Numbered from the stretch's first letter, positions 11,831-25,111 are shown. The stretch: 64,000 nucleotides of DNA from Chrysomallon squamiferum (GCA_012295275.1 CM022670.1:6158161-6222160), one strand, 5' to 3'. The notes: generated from the letters alone by a model not told the origin. Program-made: numbers and translations.

Positions 11831-14800
11831 ATGAAGGAAACACCGCTGTCTAACTGTGAAAAGGAATTTATCCTAAAAATTATCGCAGATAAAAAGGTTA
11901 ATAATATCAGAAAAATATATTTACAACCTTATAATGAGGAATAAAAATCATTTGTTACTGTAAAAAAACAAAAAACTGTCGCACTCACAGAGTATTAAGG
12001 TTATTTTAATATTTATATATTTGACATTTATAAATTCACACCGTCATTTTGGGGGGTTTGATTCATTATATTACTTCTCCAGGAAAAGCAATTTAGCTGC
12101 TACAGATATTGTTATATTATTATAGTGCGGATCATATTATTTTTTATAAGAAATATAATATGAAAAAGGAAAAACAAATCATGTCGGAATAATTATTACA
12201 ATATAATGAATATTAGTTTCCGATCAGTTTATTAAATGTATGTTAGTAAAGTCCATATTTGTAAATTATAATATTTATACTTTTCAACAGAGTGACAATA
12301 AATTACATTATCTTATTTTAAACTGATATGATAAACATTATACAGAGACTGGATGGAAGACAAACATTTGACTATAGAAAGATTCGCATCTCGTTTGGTG
12401 TCGACAGAGGATGTTGTCAAGTACAGATAGGAGAAACAAGGTTTGTGTAAATATTGTAATATTAATTCCATTTAAAACATGCATATAAATAACTTAATCA
12501 GTAATACATATTATCAGTAACATTATTGTTTTATAATTGTTATTATACGCCTAAAAAAAAAAAAAAAAAAAGAATATTGTGTGTAAAAACAGATTAAATA
12601 CCAGTAATATTGTTGAATTTATGCCTTTCAGACTGTGAGGCCAAATTTAAATTTTATATAAAGTTAAATTCTTATTTTCAGTATATATTTTAACAAAATT
12701 TCAGAGTTCTTGCACAAATATCAAGTGAAATTATGGCACCCAAACCAACTCGCCCAACAGATGGCATTCTGTTTGTCAATGTAGAGTTATCCCCAATGGC
12801 CAGCCCCAGTTTTGAACCTGGTCGGTGAGTACTTAATACTTCAGTAATCATTATACCAATAATATATTTTTATTGTGAAATAATTACTAGAGATTAAATG
12901 CTTATTTCAAATCTGTGGAAATCTGATTATAAAATAAAGATGTTCATTTTTAAATTGCTTTAGATTCTAAAAGTTAAACTAGATAATGATTTTATACAAA
13001 TTATTTACCATTTGTTTTTGCTTCTTAGTTTTTCAGATGAAAGATATAAACTTCATTTACTGGTATATGTTGTTCTAATAATTAAAATAAATCAGACAAT
13101 TCTCAGCAAATAAATATAGTTTATTCATGATTCTCACAAAATTATTCAAACAAATTTATTTATCTAAATCATATGAGAAATAATTTATTAAAATATGATT
13201 GCTTCATTGGACCAGAGTTACTTTGAAGTAGTCATATTTTGTCAATTTTAAAAATTATACTCCCTTTTTAATAAACAAAATTACCTTCCCAGAAAAGAAA
13301 ACCCACACAAATGAAACCTTTATATTTAATTAATATATTTTTACATAATTATTTTTAATTAAATTAATGTTTTATTTATGTGCAGTCAGTCAGAATTTGG
13401 AGTTGAACTAACTCGACTGTTAGAACGATGTTTGAAGGAATCTCGTTGTATTGACACAGAATCCCTATGTATTGTTGCTGGTCAGAAGGTGAGTTACTTC
13501 CCTTGACATTTTTTTCTTCCCTTAGATTTCAAATGCACTAACACTCTTTTTCCTGTCCAAAAAACCCCCAAAACATTTCAGAAATAAAATATTGATTTGT
13601 TTTCTTTGTGATATTGTGTGGATTCATTTATGATTACTGTTATCATTAAATTTTAATATATTTGTATTATATTTCAGGTGTGGTGTATTCGTATTGATAT
13701 TCATGCACTCAATCACGAAGGAAACTTACTGGACTGTGCCAGCATGGCAGCCATCACTGCACTGGCACATTTCAGGTACCAGAAAGATTTTATTTGTTTA
13801 TCACATTTTAAAAAACTTATGATCTTGAAAAAATAAGAACATAGAAAAAGTTTTATTTTTTTATTTTTTTTTGTTAGTCAAAATTAAACTAGAATGAGTA
13901 CAGATAAATATGCAGTTTTTCATGATTTATCACTAAGTGTGTTTCTCAAATAAATTCATTACTACTTTTATAACAGGTGTTTAAAAATCTTCTGAATATC
14001 TGTAGATTGCAATGAATATTATATTAAATGGACTGATTACTAAAATTAATAAATTAAAGAAACAGTAAATTACAGTCTGTTTGTATTTATTTATGACAGT
14101 CCATAGAATTGTTATAAAATAAAACAAATTTTTTAATTTACATGTAAAATATTATAGTATTTAGTGGTAAGTGATTAATTAAAATGTTTTATTATTTTAA
14201 ATTATCTTTTTTCACAGACGTCCAGATGTAACTGTGTCTGGTGAGGAAGTTACTGTGGTAAGTCAATTCCATCTAAAACCTCTACACATTTATAATTTTT
14301 AACTTTTTATTGTGAATATTAATATTTGTTTTCTAACATTACGACATTTTATAAAATGTTTTATTCAGAGAAATATTGTTGTTGTAGAAATAAGTAATAG
14401 AAGAAGTTGTTGGTGTAATAATAATTTATTTTTATTTTCAATCTGTCAGCACGCACCAGAAGATCGTGACCCAGTTCCTCTGAGTATACATCACATGCCA
14501 GTCTGTGTGTCATTCGCGTTCTTCGAACAGGGGTAAATAACAGCAGTTGTTAATAACCATAGAACATGACAAAACATCGATGAATTTAGTTAATTATGTC
14601 AAATTAATTTTCATTACACCTGGAATAGAACAAAATTTAATAATTGGTTTAAAGAAATGAAATAAATGTTCCAAAAGATAATTATTTATTACTGTACATT
14701 TATTGTTGTTGAAAAAGCTTTGCTACTCCAAACGGTTTAACAGTTTTCATGATAATAGTTTTTAGTGGAACTCATGATCCTGTTAGAAAATTAAATTGGA

Positions 14801-15527
14801 GATGGTCAAATTTACATAGATTTTGAAGTCTAAATTTGCAGCTGGAAATGGTATCAATGTTGTTTGTTTTTTAACGTAGATAACTATATTTTCTAATTTT
14901 ATTTTGTCCAGATAGCTTAATTATTTTTAAAAATTACAGAACAAATAATTATCTTGTTACAAAGGTGAAGGTTTAAGCTGATGTTGTGTTTTGTTTTACT
15001 TCAGTAAGTTTCTTTTGGTTGATCCGAGCCTAAAAGAAGAACAAATAATGGATGGGAAGATGGTAATAGGGATGAATAAACACAGAGAGATTTGCATGCT
15101 GCAGATCACTGGAGAAATGTTGCTGCTCAAAGACCAGGTTATTTATCATTTAATAGAGAGTTAGTGAATTTCCAGTAAATAAACCTCTCAAACAATAATT
15201 AATAAATTCTAAATCCTTCATACTTTTCGTTTACTGATGTTCAAATTATGTTTCTTTATTTTTTTACATGAATGAATATGGACATATTCTTTTATGTACA
15301 TCAATTATAAAATAAATAATTTGTAATGAAAATTTTTTATTATAATTATTTTTATTTTTTAGACTTGTGTTGAATCAGTAATATAAGTTGCACATTTTTA
15401 CTTAACATCTAATAATGAGCTCTTTTTTTTCAGGTTTTGAGATGTTCCAATGTAGCTGTTGTCAAGGTTTCTGAAATCACAGAATTAATTCAAAAAGCTT
15501 TAGAAAATGATAAAAAAGCAAGGTGAG

Positions 15528-15565
<38 letters not shown>

Positions 15566-18170
15566 AGAAATATAAATTAATACTGATCTAATAAATATGT
15601 CAAATAAAAATAAGACCAATATCATTATAAAAAAACCACAAAAAAAAAAACTTCATGATACAGAAGAAAAAAAGATTATTTAAAATATGACTGTACTAGT
15701 TATGTAAAGTAATATTTAATTTGTATTTTACAAGTTTTATTGAATGTTTTTACTATTAAATCTGAAGACAGCTGTCTGTCCAGGAGAATTTAAGAGAGTG
15801 GATCTGTATTTAATTTTTTTTTTAGAAAAACTAATAATATAATTATCTGCAAATATAATGTTGCTGTATCCTTCTACAGATAAACTATGCAGCTGCAATT
15901 AGAGTTATTAATATGCTTTCTGATATTTGTTTATATTCAAATATAAACATATTTTCTTTTCACTTGATATCCAAACAAATACAGTGAAATTCTGCAGTAT
16001 ATAAAATATACAAGAAATTAAAATTTGTTTTTCAGAGCATCTGGTGGAAAATGTGGATTTGCAGAATCCCTGGACATAGAAAAAATCAACATCAACCAAA
16101 CAGAGGCACAGGATGTGGAGATGGTACTTGATGATGACAATGCTGATGAAGATGAAGACAACATGGATGTTGTAGATAAACAGAATGGGTCAGATTTGTA
16201 TTACTATTTTTTTTATTAATTGTCTTTTCACTGCTTCTCTCTGTTTCCATGTTAACTAGGATTCTTCTGTTTTTCTTTTGTGTATCTTGTCACAGTTTTA
16301 TATACATACATTGATTCAAGGGTAGGTTCAAAGGGATTGAGGTAATTTTATTATAGATCAAATGTCAAGCTAATGTTGAACTCAAATGTTGACATATGTT
16401 ATTAAATAATAAATAATTTACTGGAAGTTCAATCTTTTATTAAATAACTTGTAAATCACCAAGGTTTATAATGAAGGTCGTCATAAAAAACATTATCGTT
16501 ATTTTCATCATTAGTGTTGTTGTTGTTGTTGTAATAGTTGTGTTTGTGAGTGTATACAATGTTTAAATATAAAACTAATTAATTTATTTGTAGATTTGAA
16601 GACAATATCAAGGTTTGTGTTCTGGTAAGATATGTGGTTTTTAAAATTATTTTCATTATATCATAAATATAACCATTGTTTATAAATTATTATAATCAAC
16701 CTATCATCTTACTGAGAAGTTTGTTATATTATAAATAATTATTTTAATTTTTAATAACTTGAAAAAATATTGTAAGTAATATATATATTAAGTAATTTTG
16801 TGTTGTGTGTTTAGGGTAAGGGTCTGGCTACAATTGGGGAGGGGGGACCAAGCACCTGGGATGTTGATGATGACATGGAGGATGAGCTTCAGAAAGAAGT
16901 TGAATTAACAGACGGAAACAGACAACAACAGACAGACACTGACATCTCAGCAAGAGTAGAGAAATTTCTCAGCATGGTTAAAAAAGGTGACAGTATAATT
17001 TTTTTTTTTTTAAAGTTTGATACTTGAAATACTGTAAAGTATTTTTAGAGCTAATCTGTTAAAACAAACCAAGGAATCATTAAACTTGTGACTTGATGAA
17101 GACATTGTGATGTTTTACGTTACTGGAAGTCATGTAGTGTGAAAATATTAAAAGAGAATTCAGCTGTCTAACAGTAGAGGTCTCCCTCTTCAAACTGTTA
17201 CTAGTTTAGTTTCTGACAGATTTTAGCTTTGATTAAAAAAAAAAACCCCAGATATTGTAATACAAAATGTTATATGTAAAAAGAAAATGAATAATTTTGT
17301 AATTTGTTTGGATGGGGACACCTTAAAAGTCTACAATTACCTTTCAATAATTTGTTTTTCTTTTATACTAGGTTTATCTAAGATTCTTTATTTTTTACTT
17401 TTCATTTTATCATTTTATTTATTTTATTATTTTTCAAATTTATCATTATTATTATTTTATTTTTATTTTATTTAGTATTCATGTTTTTATTTCATTTTTT
17501 ATTTTGTGTATGTTTGTGTTCATGGACAAAGATGTTTGTTTTAGAAGCAGAACAAGTTGTTGTGGACTGTGATGAAAGCAGTGAAGAGGAATCTGTGGTG
17601 GTTCTACAAGATGTAGAGGGCACAACCAAAAGGCGAGTACATTTAATTATTCTTAAATTTTGATAATGCTGTTATTAGTGTGAATGTTTCAGACACCTTG
17701 GTGTTTGTGAAAATTTAAATTTTGTTTTCATATCTTCAAACTGAGACCAGTGTTAGAAATCTTGTGAATGTTTGTTTAGAATGTTAAAAATCATTTCAAT
17801 CATACAGACAGAAAAGGTTGTTTATTTTTTAAAAGGTTTTAAATGCAATGTAAATTTAACAGCTCTGTGAAAAATGTCATGCTCTGGTCTTTAGCTAATT
17901 AGTTACAGTGGGATATCAATTGTTTTTTTTAACTCTTTTTCACAAAATAAACATCAATCGAACAGTTCATTAAAATCCTTGAAATCAGCTTTTACTGACT
18001 TATTTGTTTCTTTATAAAATTCTTATTATCATTTCTTTTTGTACAGTAAGAAGAAATATGATAAAAGTAAAACTGGTCTTACAGTGTCTGGAGTTACTGA
18101 CCTCACAAAATTAGAAAACAAAGAAAGATCAACAAAACAAAATTCAAAAGGGAAAAAGAAAAGAAAATAG
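11831..18170 (+). CDS. EXOSC9: EXOSC9 / RRP45: RNA exosome core subunit (14 exons, 464 aa)
   Basis: Coding exons: 11831-11896, 12346-12440, 12705-12824, 13386-13488, 13678-13775, 14218-14257, 14450-14532, 15005-15137, 15434-15522, 16036-16188, 16594-16624, 16815-16986, 17545-17632, 18047-18170. The product is an RNase PH-fold subunit of the nine-subunit exosome ring, which guides RNA to the RRP6/DIS3 nucleases in nucleus and cytoplasm. The N-terminus MKETPLSNCEKEF and blocks such as RLDGRQTFDYRKIRISFG, CIDTESLCIVAGQKVW and EDRDPVPLSIHHMPVCVSFA are near-identical to vertebrate EXOSC9. After the two RNase PH domains (about residues 1-275) come an acidic stretch in exon 10, the conserved IGEGGPSTWD segment in exon 12, a hydrophobic-acidic motif VVVDCDESSEEE in exon 13, and a basic tail KGKKKRK. 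Intron 13 uses a GC donor. The gene is convergent with cyclin A. Confidence 0.98.
15533..15560. repeat. (CA)n microsatellite in EXOSC9 intron 9
   Basis: An uninterrupted AC/CA run of about 28 bp begins eleven bases inside the intron, directly after the exon 9 donor gtgaga. Confidence 0.95.
17633..18046 (+). other. GC-AG intron 13 of EXOSC9
   Basis: The exon 13/intron boundary reads ACCAAAAG|GCGAGT, which fits the usual consensus of GC donors (AG|GCAAGT). Only this boundary joins in phase (AG + T = Ser) to exon 14 at 18047. The nearby GT at 17637 would join in phase 0 to an immediate TAA and remove the basic C-terminus. Confidence 0.88.
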
Positions 18171-18587
18171 TTGACAGTTGTATTTTGTTATTTGTACATA
18201 AAGACTGGTTTAATTATCTGATTTTTGTTTTTTTTATTTCCCTAAATCAGTATAATGATTTTAAAGGGACACAGAAATCTCCTACTACTAATAACAAAGT
18301 AAAGAAACACCAGTTAAAGAAAAATACAAAGTTTTAGCTTTTGACCCTTTCCAGCCTGCAAATCGAGTGTTTGAGAATAGTAATCTGTTGCTAGAAGGAT
18401 CACATAACATGTTGTGATGTCAACCTTAGTCTGATCATTAACCTCTTTCACAACATTGCTGTGTTTTCCTGCCCGATAAAAATTTGGGTTGTATTGATTA
18501 CAGATCTTCAGTGTCATAAAGATATTTATAAAAAATTTCCAGTTAGCTGTCAGTATGATGAATATTTTATAGTACTGCCAGAGCAGG

Positions 18588-18593
18588 AATAAA
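18588..18593 (+). terminator. Candidate EXOSC9 poly(A) signal
   Basis: This is the first canonical AATAAA downstream of the EXOSC9 stop codon, 418 bases after it. No GT-rich downstream element is obvious, so the assignment is tentative. A CATAAA variant lies closer, about 30 bases after the stop. Confidence 0.35.
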
Positions 18594-19122
18594 GTCTAGA
18601 CACTAACCAGTCAGATATTAACATTAGTCCCACCAAATCTGAAGTACAATATGTATGTAAATCTGCCACATCTGCCATTTACATAATTTGAGTTTCACAC
18701 CAACAGTTTGTTACTGGACTAAGAGTCACAGTATGATCACTCATTTACCAATTTTGAATGAAGCCAATTTTTATACCAGCGATTGCAAGTACAAATCCTT
18801 ACACTAAACAATATAGGTCGAGAGAAGAAAGGAAAACAAAAATCAAAACACTTGAAATATAAACTGCCTACATTTCTTGTATCAGATTTCACCGCAAGGT
18901 CCACTTTTCAGTGATTTGGTACCTATACAACAGTATGTACAGTACTTGTCTTAAAAGCTATTTGTGCAAACAAGCTCAGTTCATATTTTCCAGTGTCTAA
19001 AAATTAGAAATTTCTATGAGAAACAAAAGCAAATGTTGTGCAAATTAATACTTCCTACTGAAATCTTTTTAATACTTGGCAAAACTACAAATACAACAAT
19101 TCAGAACATCAACTTTATACAC

Positions 19123-19157
19123 TTTATTGCGTAATTGTACATGAGTTATACATAAAA
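19123..19157 (-). terminator. Cyclin A poly(A) signal with CPE-like element
   Basis: On the minus strand a TTTTAT hexamer (19152-19157) lies 23 bases upstream of AATAAA (19123-19128). A T/G-rich stretch (gttgatgttctgaattgttg) follows, as expected for a downstream element. TTTTAT matches the core of the cytoplasmic polyadenylation element bound by CPEB. Cyclin A mRNAs in eggs of several animals, including surf clam, are controlled this way. Cleavage is expected near 19100-19118, giving a 3' UTR of about 0.8 kb. Confidence 0.55.
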
Positions 19158-19933
19158 GACTGCTAAAAACAACATGTTACTAAAAATATACACATCTCAC
19201 TTAAATCGCATGATCAGAAATTTGCCTGTACACATGCACCGTAAACAGCACTACACCATCGCTGTTGTCGCTATGTTGAAACTGTGCTGACATCGTCACC
19301 AGCACAATAGAATGACAGAAGAGAGAAAAGAAAGAAAAATTCAGTACACTTTTGGCATCAGAATAATAAATAATCGACAAGAGAAAAACAGATGAAAGAA
19401 TGAAGGAATAAAGGCTGAAGAAAAAAAAGGAAGAGTAGATAATAAATATATGAAAAAAAAAAAGTGCTACAGTAGACATGTTAGTAGTTCTATGTATGTA
19501 CAAGTTTTTGTCAAGCAGCCATTGTCGAAAATCACCAGACGTCAGTCATTTTGTCATGATTAAGAAATACATAGTGTGCTACCCAACACACCCTACAGTG
19601 CACACATTTTAAAAATCTTGTGCATGCTGTACGTAGATTTCTCAGTAGTAAACATTTGCTCTCTATAAAATAAAATATCCTCGAAAAGAGGCCATTTTAT
19701 AAATTTTTGACATGCAAAAATGCATTCGCTCCCCAACTGTCATTTCTTTCACACACATTCACACAGTTAAGAATGTTATTGCACGCATTTTAAAACAATA
19801 GTCGTAGTTAAAATGAATATGTCTAAAATGATGTACGAATCTAAAAGTGGTCTGGGTTTAGCTGAGCACACTGCCGGGCCGGCAGACTTTATCCTTCTGC
19901 TTGAAAGAACTCGGGTATCCGTCTCTTGTACGT

Positions 19934-22900
19934 CTAAACCAACAGCTCCAGAGACACTGGTGGACTTAATGTTGACACTTCATGAAACCTTAAACAAAAT
20001 TTTATAAATACTAAAATGTACAAGAAATGTTAAACTGTTCTCTTTATGGTGTAATTGTAAACTGACATGTTTAGGTCAGCAAAACTGAGAATTTTTATCT
20101 TTGTTACACTAAATTTGATAAAACATCTTGTTATTTAAACTTGTGGTTTAACTAAAAAATTTCAGTACGAAAAAAAAGCAACTCAATATGCAGTCTTGTA
20201 CCAGATATTTCAGAATCACTAAGTTTATAAGTATTTTAAAATCAACCAAACAATACTAGATCAACTTACTTTGATGCTTTGTATTTTTCACGGATGGCTT
20301 GCTGTGGGTGACTGGGTGAGTTCTTGAAAGCTTTGAATAGATCCTCCACACAGTTGTAAAAATGACACACCTTGTACCCAGTAAGACGCTCCAAACTTGA
20401 AGACTGAAAAAGTAATGACATTTTAAATTTTTTATTTCAAATAAGAAAATAGAATAAAAAATTCTAGTTTTACAGGTTTGGTTTTCAAGTGTTACTGAAC
20501 AACAAAGTTTAAAATTACCCAGGGTTCTCTGCCAAGTGTGTAGTTGGCGAGACACAGCGCTGCTGATGCCAGGATGCTGGGCAGGTAGTCCAGGAAAGGA
20601 TCACTGTCAATCATTGTCAACTCAGCCAGGAACTTTAAAATAGAATTAGTGGTCATTAGTATTTTACTAGTGAAATTTATCATTCACATTAAAATAAATT
20701 TACAGAAAGTCACTAGTACACTTATTACGAAGAAGGCAACTAATCAGGTCTTTCAGAATTACTAGACACACGAAAGTGACCGTCCTTTTAACTACTTCAC
20801 AGAAACACTAATAGACAGATCACTGGAATTAAGGATTTTAAAAAAACTTGTAGAAATGAAAGGACAGAAATGGAGAATTTCTATGTGTTCAACAAATTTA
20901 ATTCTACTGCAATATTAAAAACTGGTTATTATGATCTAATTAAAATTGTGAACAGAATAATTTAGGTTGTTGACATCAAGGTACTTGTATTATACTTACG
21001 AAGGTTAAAGACTCAGTCTTGGAATCTGCCTCATCAAGTTTCAACATCCGCTCACAGAACCAGTTTGTTGTTGGCACAGCAATGTCGAATGTCAGGACTT
21101 TCAAAATGAGATGTTCCATACGCAGCACCTGTCAAAAACATAATACACTTTAGCAGAGTCACGTATTGCAGCAGAATACATTTTAGATCATAATTTACAA
21201 CAGCAACAAGAGATTTTATATTCAGAAATGTTAAGACCACCTACTTTACCAAGTCAGTTATACCAGTTATACGGTTCCGAGTCAGTCATTTACTTTGCAT
21301 TAGGCAAGTAATTACATCAGTGGGAACATTCAACCTTATTTTAACAGTTTGATATCACAACTTCCATTTCCATAACCCATCAATGGAACTAACATTTTTA
21401 ACTTACAAAAGACTCCCTGTTTTAAATGCAGTGAACATCGATTTCAAGGCAACATTTTATCTGTACATATAGTGTCAGGCAATCACTTACCTGCTGCTTT
21501 GTGTACGTGTTGTCTGTGATGTAGACAAACTCCAACACATCTGGTGGATAAATTTCCTCATATTTCCTGCAATAAAAAAAAACATTTCTACGTTGAAACA
21601 GATCAGAACTAAATTCCTTCATCTTATTTTACGAAATGAAGGAAAAGACACAGAAAACTATTTTTTTTTTTTTTGCCTGGTCAATAGTGATCACATTTTC
21701 AAGAAATAAAGAAATACAGAAAGAATTTTGTGCATTAAAAATGTTTAATTTTAATTTTACAAACTTTAAAACCTCGTGCTCTAACAAATGGATTAAAACC
21801 TTAGTATCAACAGTTTAAAAAAACAGGTGTGAATAGCTACATTGATGTTCTCTCAAACAAAGCCTCACCCTGCCAAAAACATGCTTGCTGCCCCAACGAG
21901 CTGCAATTTTCCCCTGAGCACCGAGAGCTGTGAGAGAAACCTGTCTATGTAGTTCACAGCAAGAAACAGCGTCTCCCTGTGAATCTTGTACTCCTCAGAC
22001 ACCTCGACCAGCCAGTCCACCAGAATACTTCTCATTGAGTTTGTGATGTCAGGCTGTTTCTTCATGTAGCCTGGCTTCGGTCGGTTCTTCAACTGGAATT
22101 TAACATTTCACATTAAATTATTAAAAGTTGGTGGCCACACAAACACTTCAGAATTTGTTTTCAGAAATGAACAGAATAATTGTGTAATCACTACTGTAAC
22201 TATATATATTGTATTAAAAATAATTCACAATACTGCAGTGCATTAAATTTTCCAAAACAGACTAATTGTTATGGAAATGCCCATTAAATACGTACTGTTG
22301 ATTACTTGGACCATTTTTTCTTTCTTAAATTTTATTTAAGGGTAAATTGATGGGTTTTTTAAAGCAATTCCTGTTTGCAGATTTTGGGACTTGATTGTTT
22401 CAGAAATGCTACAAGTCCTCTGGTACTGTACATCTGACAACCATGCTTGAAATTATTCAAGGATAAATAGTTTGAGGTTTTAAATCTACCACTGCAAGTT
22501 CACTATTGTGCAAGATTAAAATGTAAAATACATAAAATTTGGGTAGTATTTTTTATTTGTATTTGTTCTGTGCTTTGTTTCTCATTACCTCAGCTTCCTG
22601 GAGGTAAGCAAAAATATCTTCAGCATATTCTGGTACATCAAGAATAATGGCTTCTCTGTCCAATGTGGTTTTTTCTGATATGCCATCCAAAGTTGTGTCA
22701 AGAACCATAGGTGAAGCTGAAAATTATTTGAAACATTTGCTTATAAAGGTTTTAATTCTTTAACATTCTGCAAGAATATTGTTAACTAATCTATGAACAT
22801 TTTAAAGACCATTTAAAGTATTTCCACGTGTTTTCATTGTTTTAAGGTCAGTGCCCATAATGTGTTTTGTTGGATATAAACATTTAAATTTTTATTAAAT

Positions 22901-23593
22901 TGAAAATTAATGTGCAATTGTATTATACCAGATTCATCGTCATCGACGGTGATTGCATCCACGGTTTCCAGTGACGTCAAAGCTTCCTCCGTCGACGGCA
23001 GCGATGACAAAGCTTTGTTCAACTGAATTTCTCGAAGTGCATTACTGTTTTTAGGTGGAACGCATTCTAGTTTGCTGGCATTTTCCTTTGGTTCATCAAC
23101 AAATATTGAGAATGTATCAAGTTGAACACAGCAAGATTTCTGCTTCGTTTGTGCATTTTCACTTTGTCCCTGTAACAAAGAAACCCGGAAGCACGTGAAT
23201 TCACTGCAACCTTCACAAATTCAAAAATGTATACTTTACAGCGCTAATATTTTCTTGAGCATTTAATTTATTACTGCATATATTAAGTATTAATTGCACA
23301 ATGAAAATGTATAGAAAGCATATGTATTTTAATACATCATAACATTCAAAATAATAAATCCAGTTTTTTTTCCCCCACCTTTCTTTTTAAAATGAGAAAA
23401 CGCTAACCTTTGCAACACGGGATGGTTGAACTCTGATTTGATTTGTGATGGTCCCAAGTGCCGTGCGTTTTGGAACAAGTGTATTAGGTCCTAATTTAGA
23501 CAAAGCATCACGTTTCGTCTTCTTTCCACCTTGAATCTGTGCATTTTCAGCATTTGAAACTCTTGGAAAGTTCGAACCATGTACGACCGACAT
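19934..23593 (-). CDS. CCNA2: Cyclin A, A2-type mitotic cyclin (9 exons, 428 aa)
   Basis: Coding exons in transcript order: 23408-23593, 22929-23169, 22589-22716, 21869-22092, 21491-21566, 21000-21128, 20519-20632, 20270-20403, 19934-19988; all introns GT-AG. The product activates CDK2/CDK1 in S phase and G2/M. Degradation signals seen: a D-box RTALGTITN at residues 43-51, an ABBA-type motif FSIFVD at 82-87 and a KEN box at 90-92. The first cyclin box carries [19 protein letters not shown] (205 onward), the hydrophobic-patch MRAIL motif with Ala replaced by Ser. The second fold includes FLAELTMID and [16 protein letters not shown]. The C-terminus [10 protein letters not shown] matches the vertebrate YHGVSLLNPP ending. 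Length is close to human CCNA2 (432 aa). Invertebrates usually have one cyclin A, so the A2 label rests on similarity and on the EXOSC9 neighbour. Confidence 0.97.
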
Positions 23594-24099
23594 GCTTATT
23601 TTGACCGTTGATACTACACTTCAATATCTGCAAATAAATCCTCTCCTGCAAATATTACGAAAAAGCTGATTTAAAAAAGTTACTGTATTCTAAAATATAA
23701 TGCTAAAATGAACTGCAATCAATGACTTGCAGTCACGAAACTTATGTTTTGTAAAGTTCTTTTCTGAACATCGGTCAGAGCTGTCGTGGTGTTTCTTGAA
23801 CTGATTGAATTCCCCGCTGTAGCTTGAAATACCCAATAAGAAAAATAGTGGGTGATCACGTGATATACAATTTATTTTGGGAACGAGGCGAGTTTTCTCT
23901 ACCAGCTGTTTTGTTTGATGTTGAAGCAAGGTTATTGAGAATAGCATGCGATTGCAATAAACTTTTGTTATGCTAATGAGTTTTAGTCGTTATGCTTCCA
24001 TTGTAGTTAGTAACGCACTCTTAACATTGGCTGACTGCCATTTACCCTATTAACACACAAATTAGAGACATTTATTGCTTTTTAGTTCATTTCAGAATT

Positions 24100-24145
<46 letters not shown>

Positions 24146-24166
24146 TTAATAATGATTTCTATTCAA

Positions 24167-24199
<33 letters not shown>

Positions 24200-24420
24200 T
24201 GTATAAACAGCATGAACATTGAAAATGTACTAGATTAATAATAATACCGAACAGAACAGGAAAAGAGAAAGAAAGAGAAAACAATCTATTTTTAAATGTT
24301 GCTACACCGTCCCCTTTATTATCTTTCTTTCTATCTCTTTAATTTTTATTTTTCAGTCAGCTTATAACTGTAGCTATTGTTTGTTTATTTTATTTTATTT
24401 TATTTTATTTTCTGTTTTCT

Positions 24421-24461
24421 TGTGTGTGTGTGTGTGTGTGTGGGTGTGTGTGTGTGTGTGT
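24421..24461. repeat. (GT)n microsatellite
   Basis: A GT/TG run of about 41 bp with a single interruption (gggtg) near its middle. Confidence 0.95.
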
Positions 24462-25108
24462 CAAGTATACATATAATTAAAAAAAAATCAATAGCTACAT
24501 CATATTCAATAAATAAAATTAATTTTAGATAGTCTGGCAAAAAAACAAAAATTATGAGAAAGAGAGAATAAAGGGAACTGAGTCTGTCATTATTTGTTTT
24601 TAACTACGTTTATTTCAACGTTATATTTATTTACCTGCATGTATAGTTTTGAAAATTGTTTAAAACAGTCACATTATCACCATCATCATCATCATCGTCA
24701 CCATCATCATCATCATCTTTAAATTAGAGTTGTTTATTTTTATTTAATGTTAATGTGTGTGTGTGTGTGTTTGTGTTTACAGCAACATGAAACTAGCTGT
24801 TACATTAGATTTTCATAAAGTAAGCAATGTCAGAATATGAACAGATGACAGAGATAGTAAGATTTGACAAAGCTAGACGTGTGTGAAAAATATACACTTT
24901 ACATGTTTTAGACGATAACAACAACCACGTAAAACGTGCACGTGTTTATGTGAGTATGGGCTATTGTTATCGAATGTCAGCAAAGGATCTTTTGTATAAA
25001 TACCTTGCCAAAATTAGAAAAAGTGTTTTCATTATATTTTATTTTATTAATCGGTGCAGTGGTTGAACTGGGATGGGTTTATCAAAATAATAGATAATGG
25101 CGGACGCA

Positions 25109-25111
<3 letters not shown>

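Larger units (their letters stand above)
18171..19933. other. Convergent 3' region between EXOSC9 and cyclin A
   Basis: These 1.76 kb separate the two stop codons and should hold both 3' UTRs. No coding exon was recognised. Candidate poly(A) signals are AATAAA at 18588-18593 for EXOSC9 (+) and its complement at 19123-19128 for cyclin A (-). If both are used, the two transcripts end about 0.5 kb apart without overlapping. Confidence 0.6.

Noticed and set aside
17633-17640. GT donor after CGA in EXOSC9 exon 13
   Set aside because: It joins to TAA at once and removes the conserved basic C-terminus; the GC donor at 17633 fits phase and homology.
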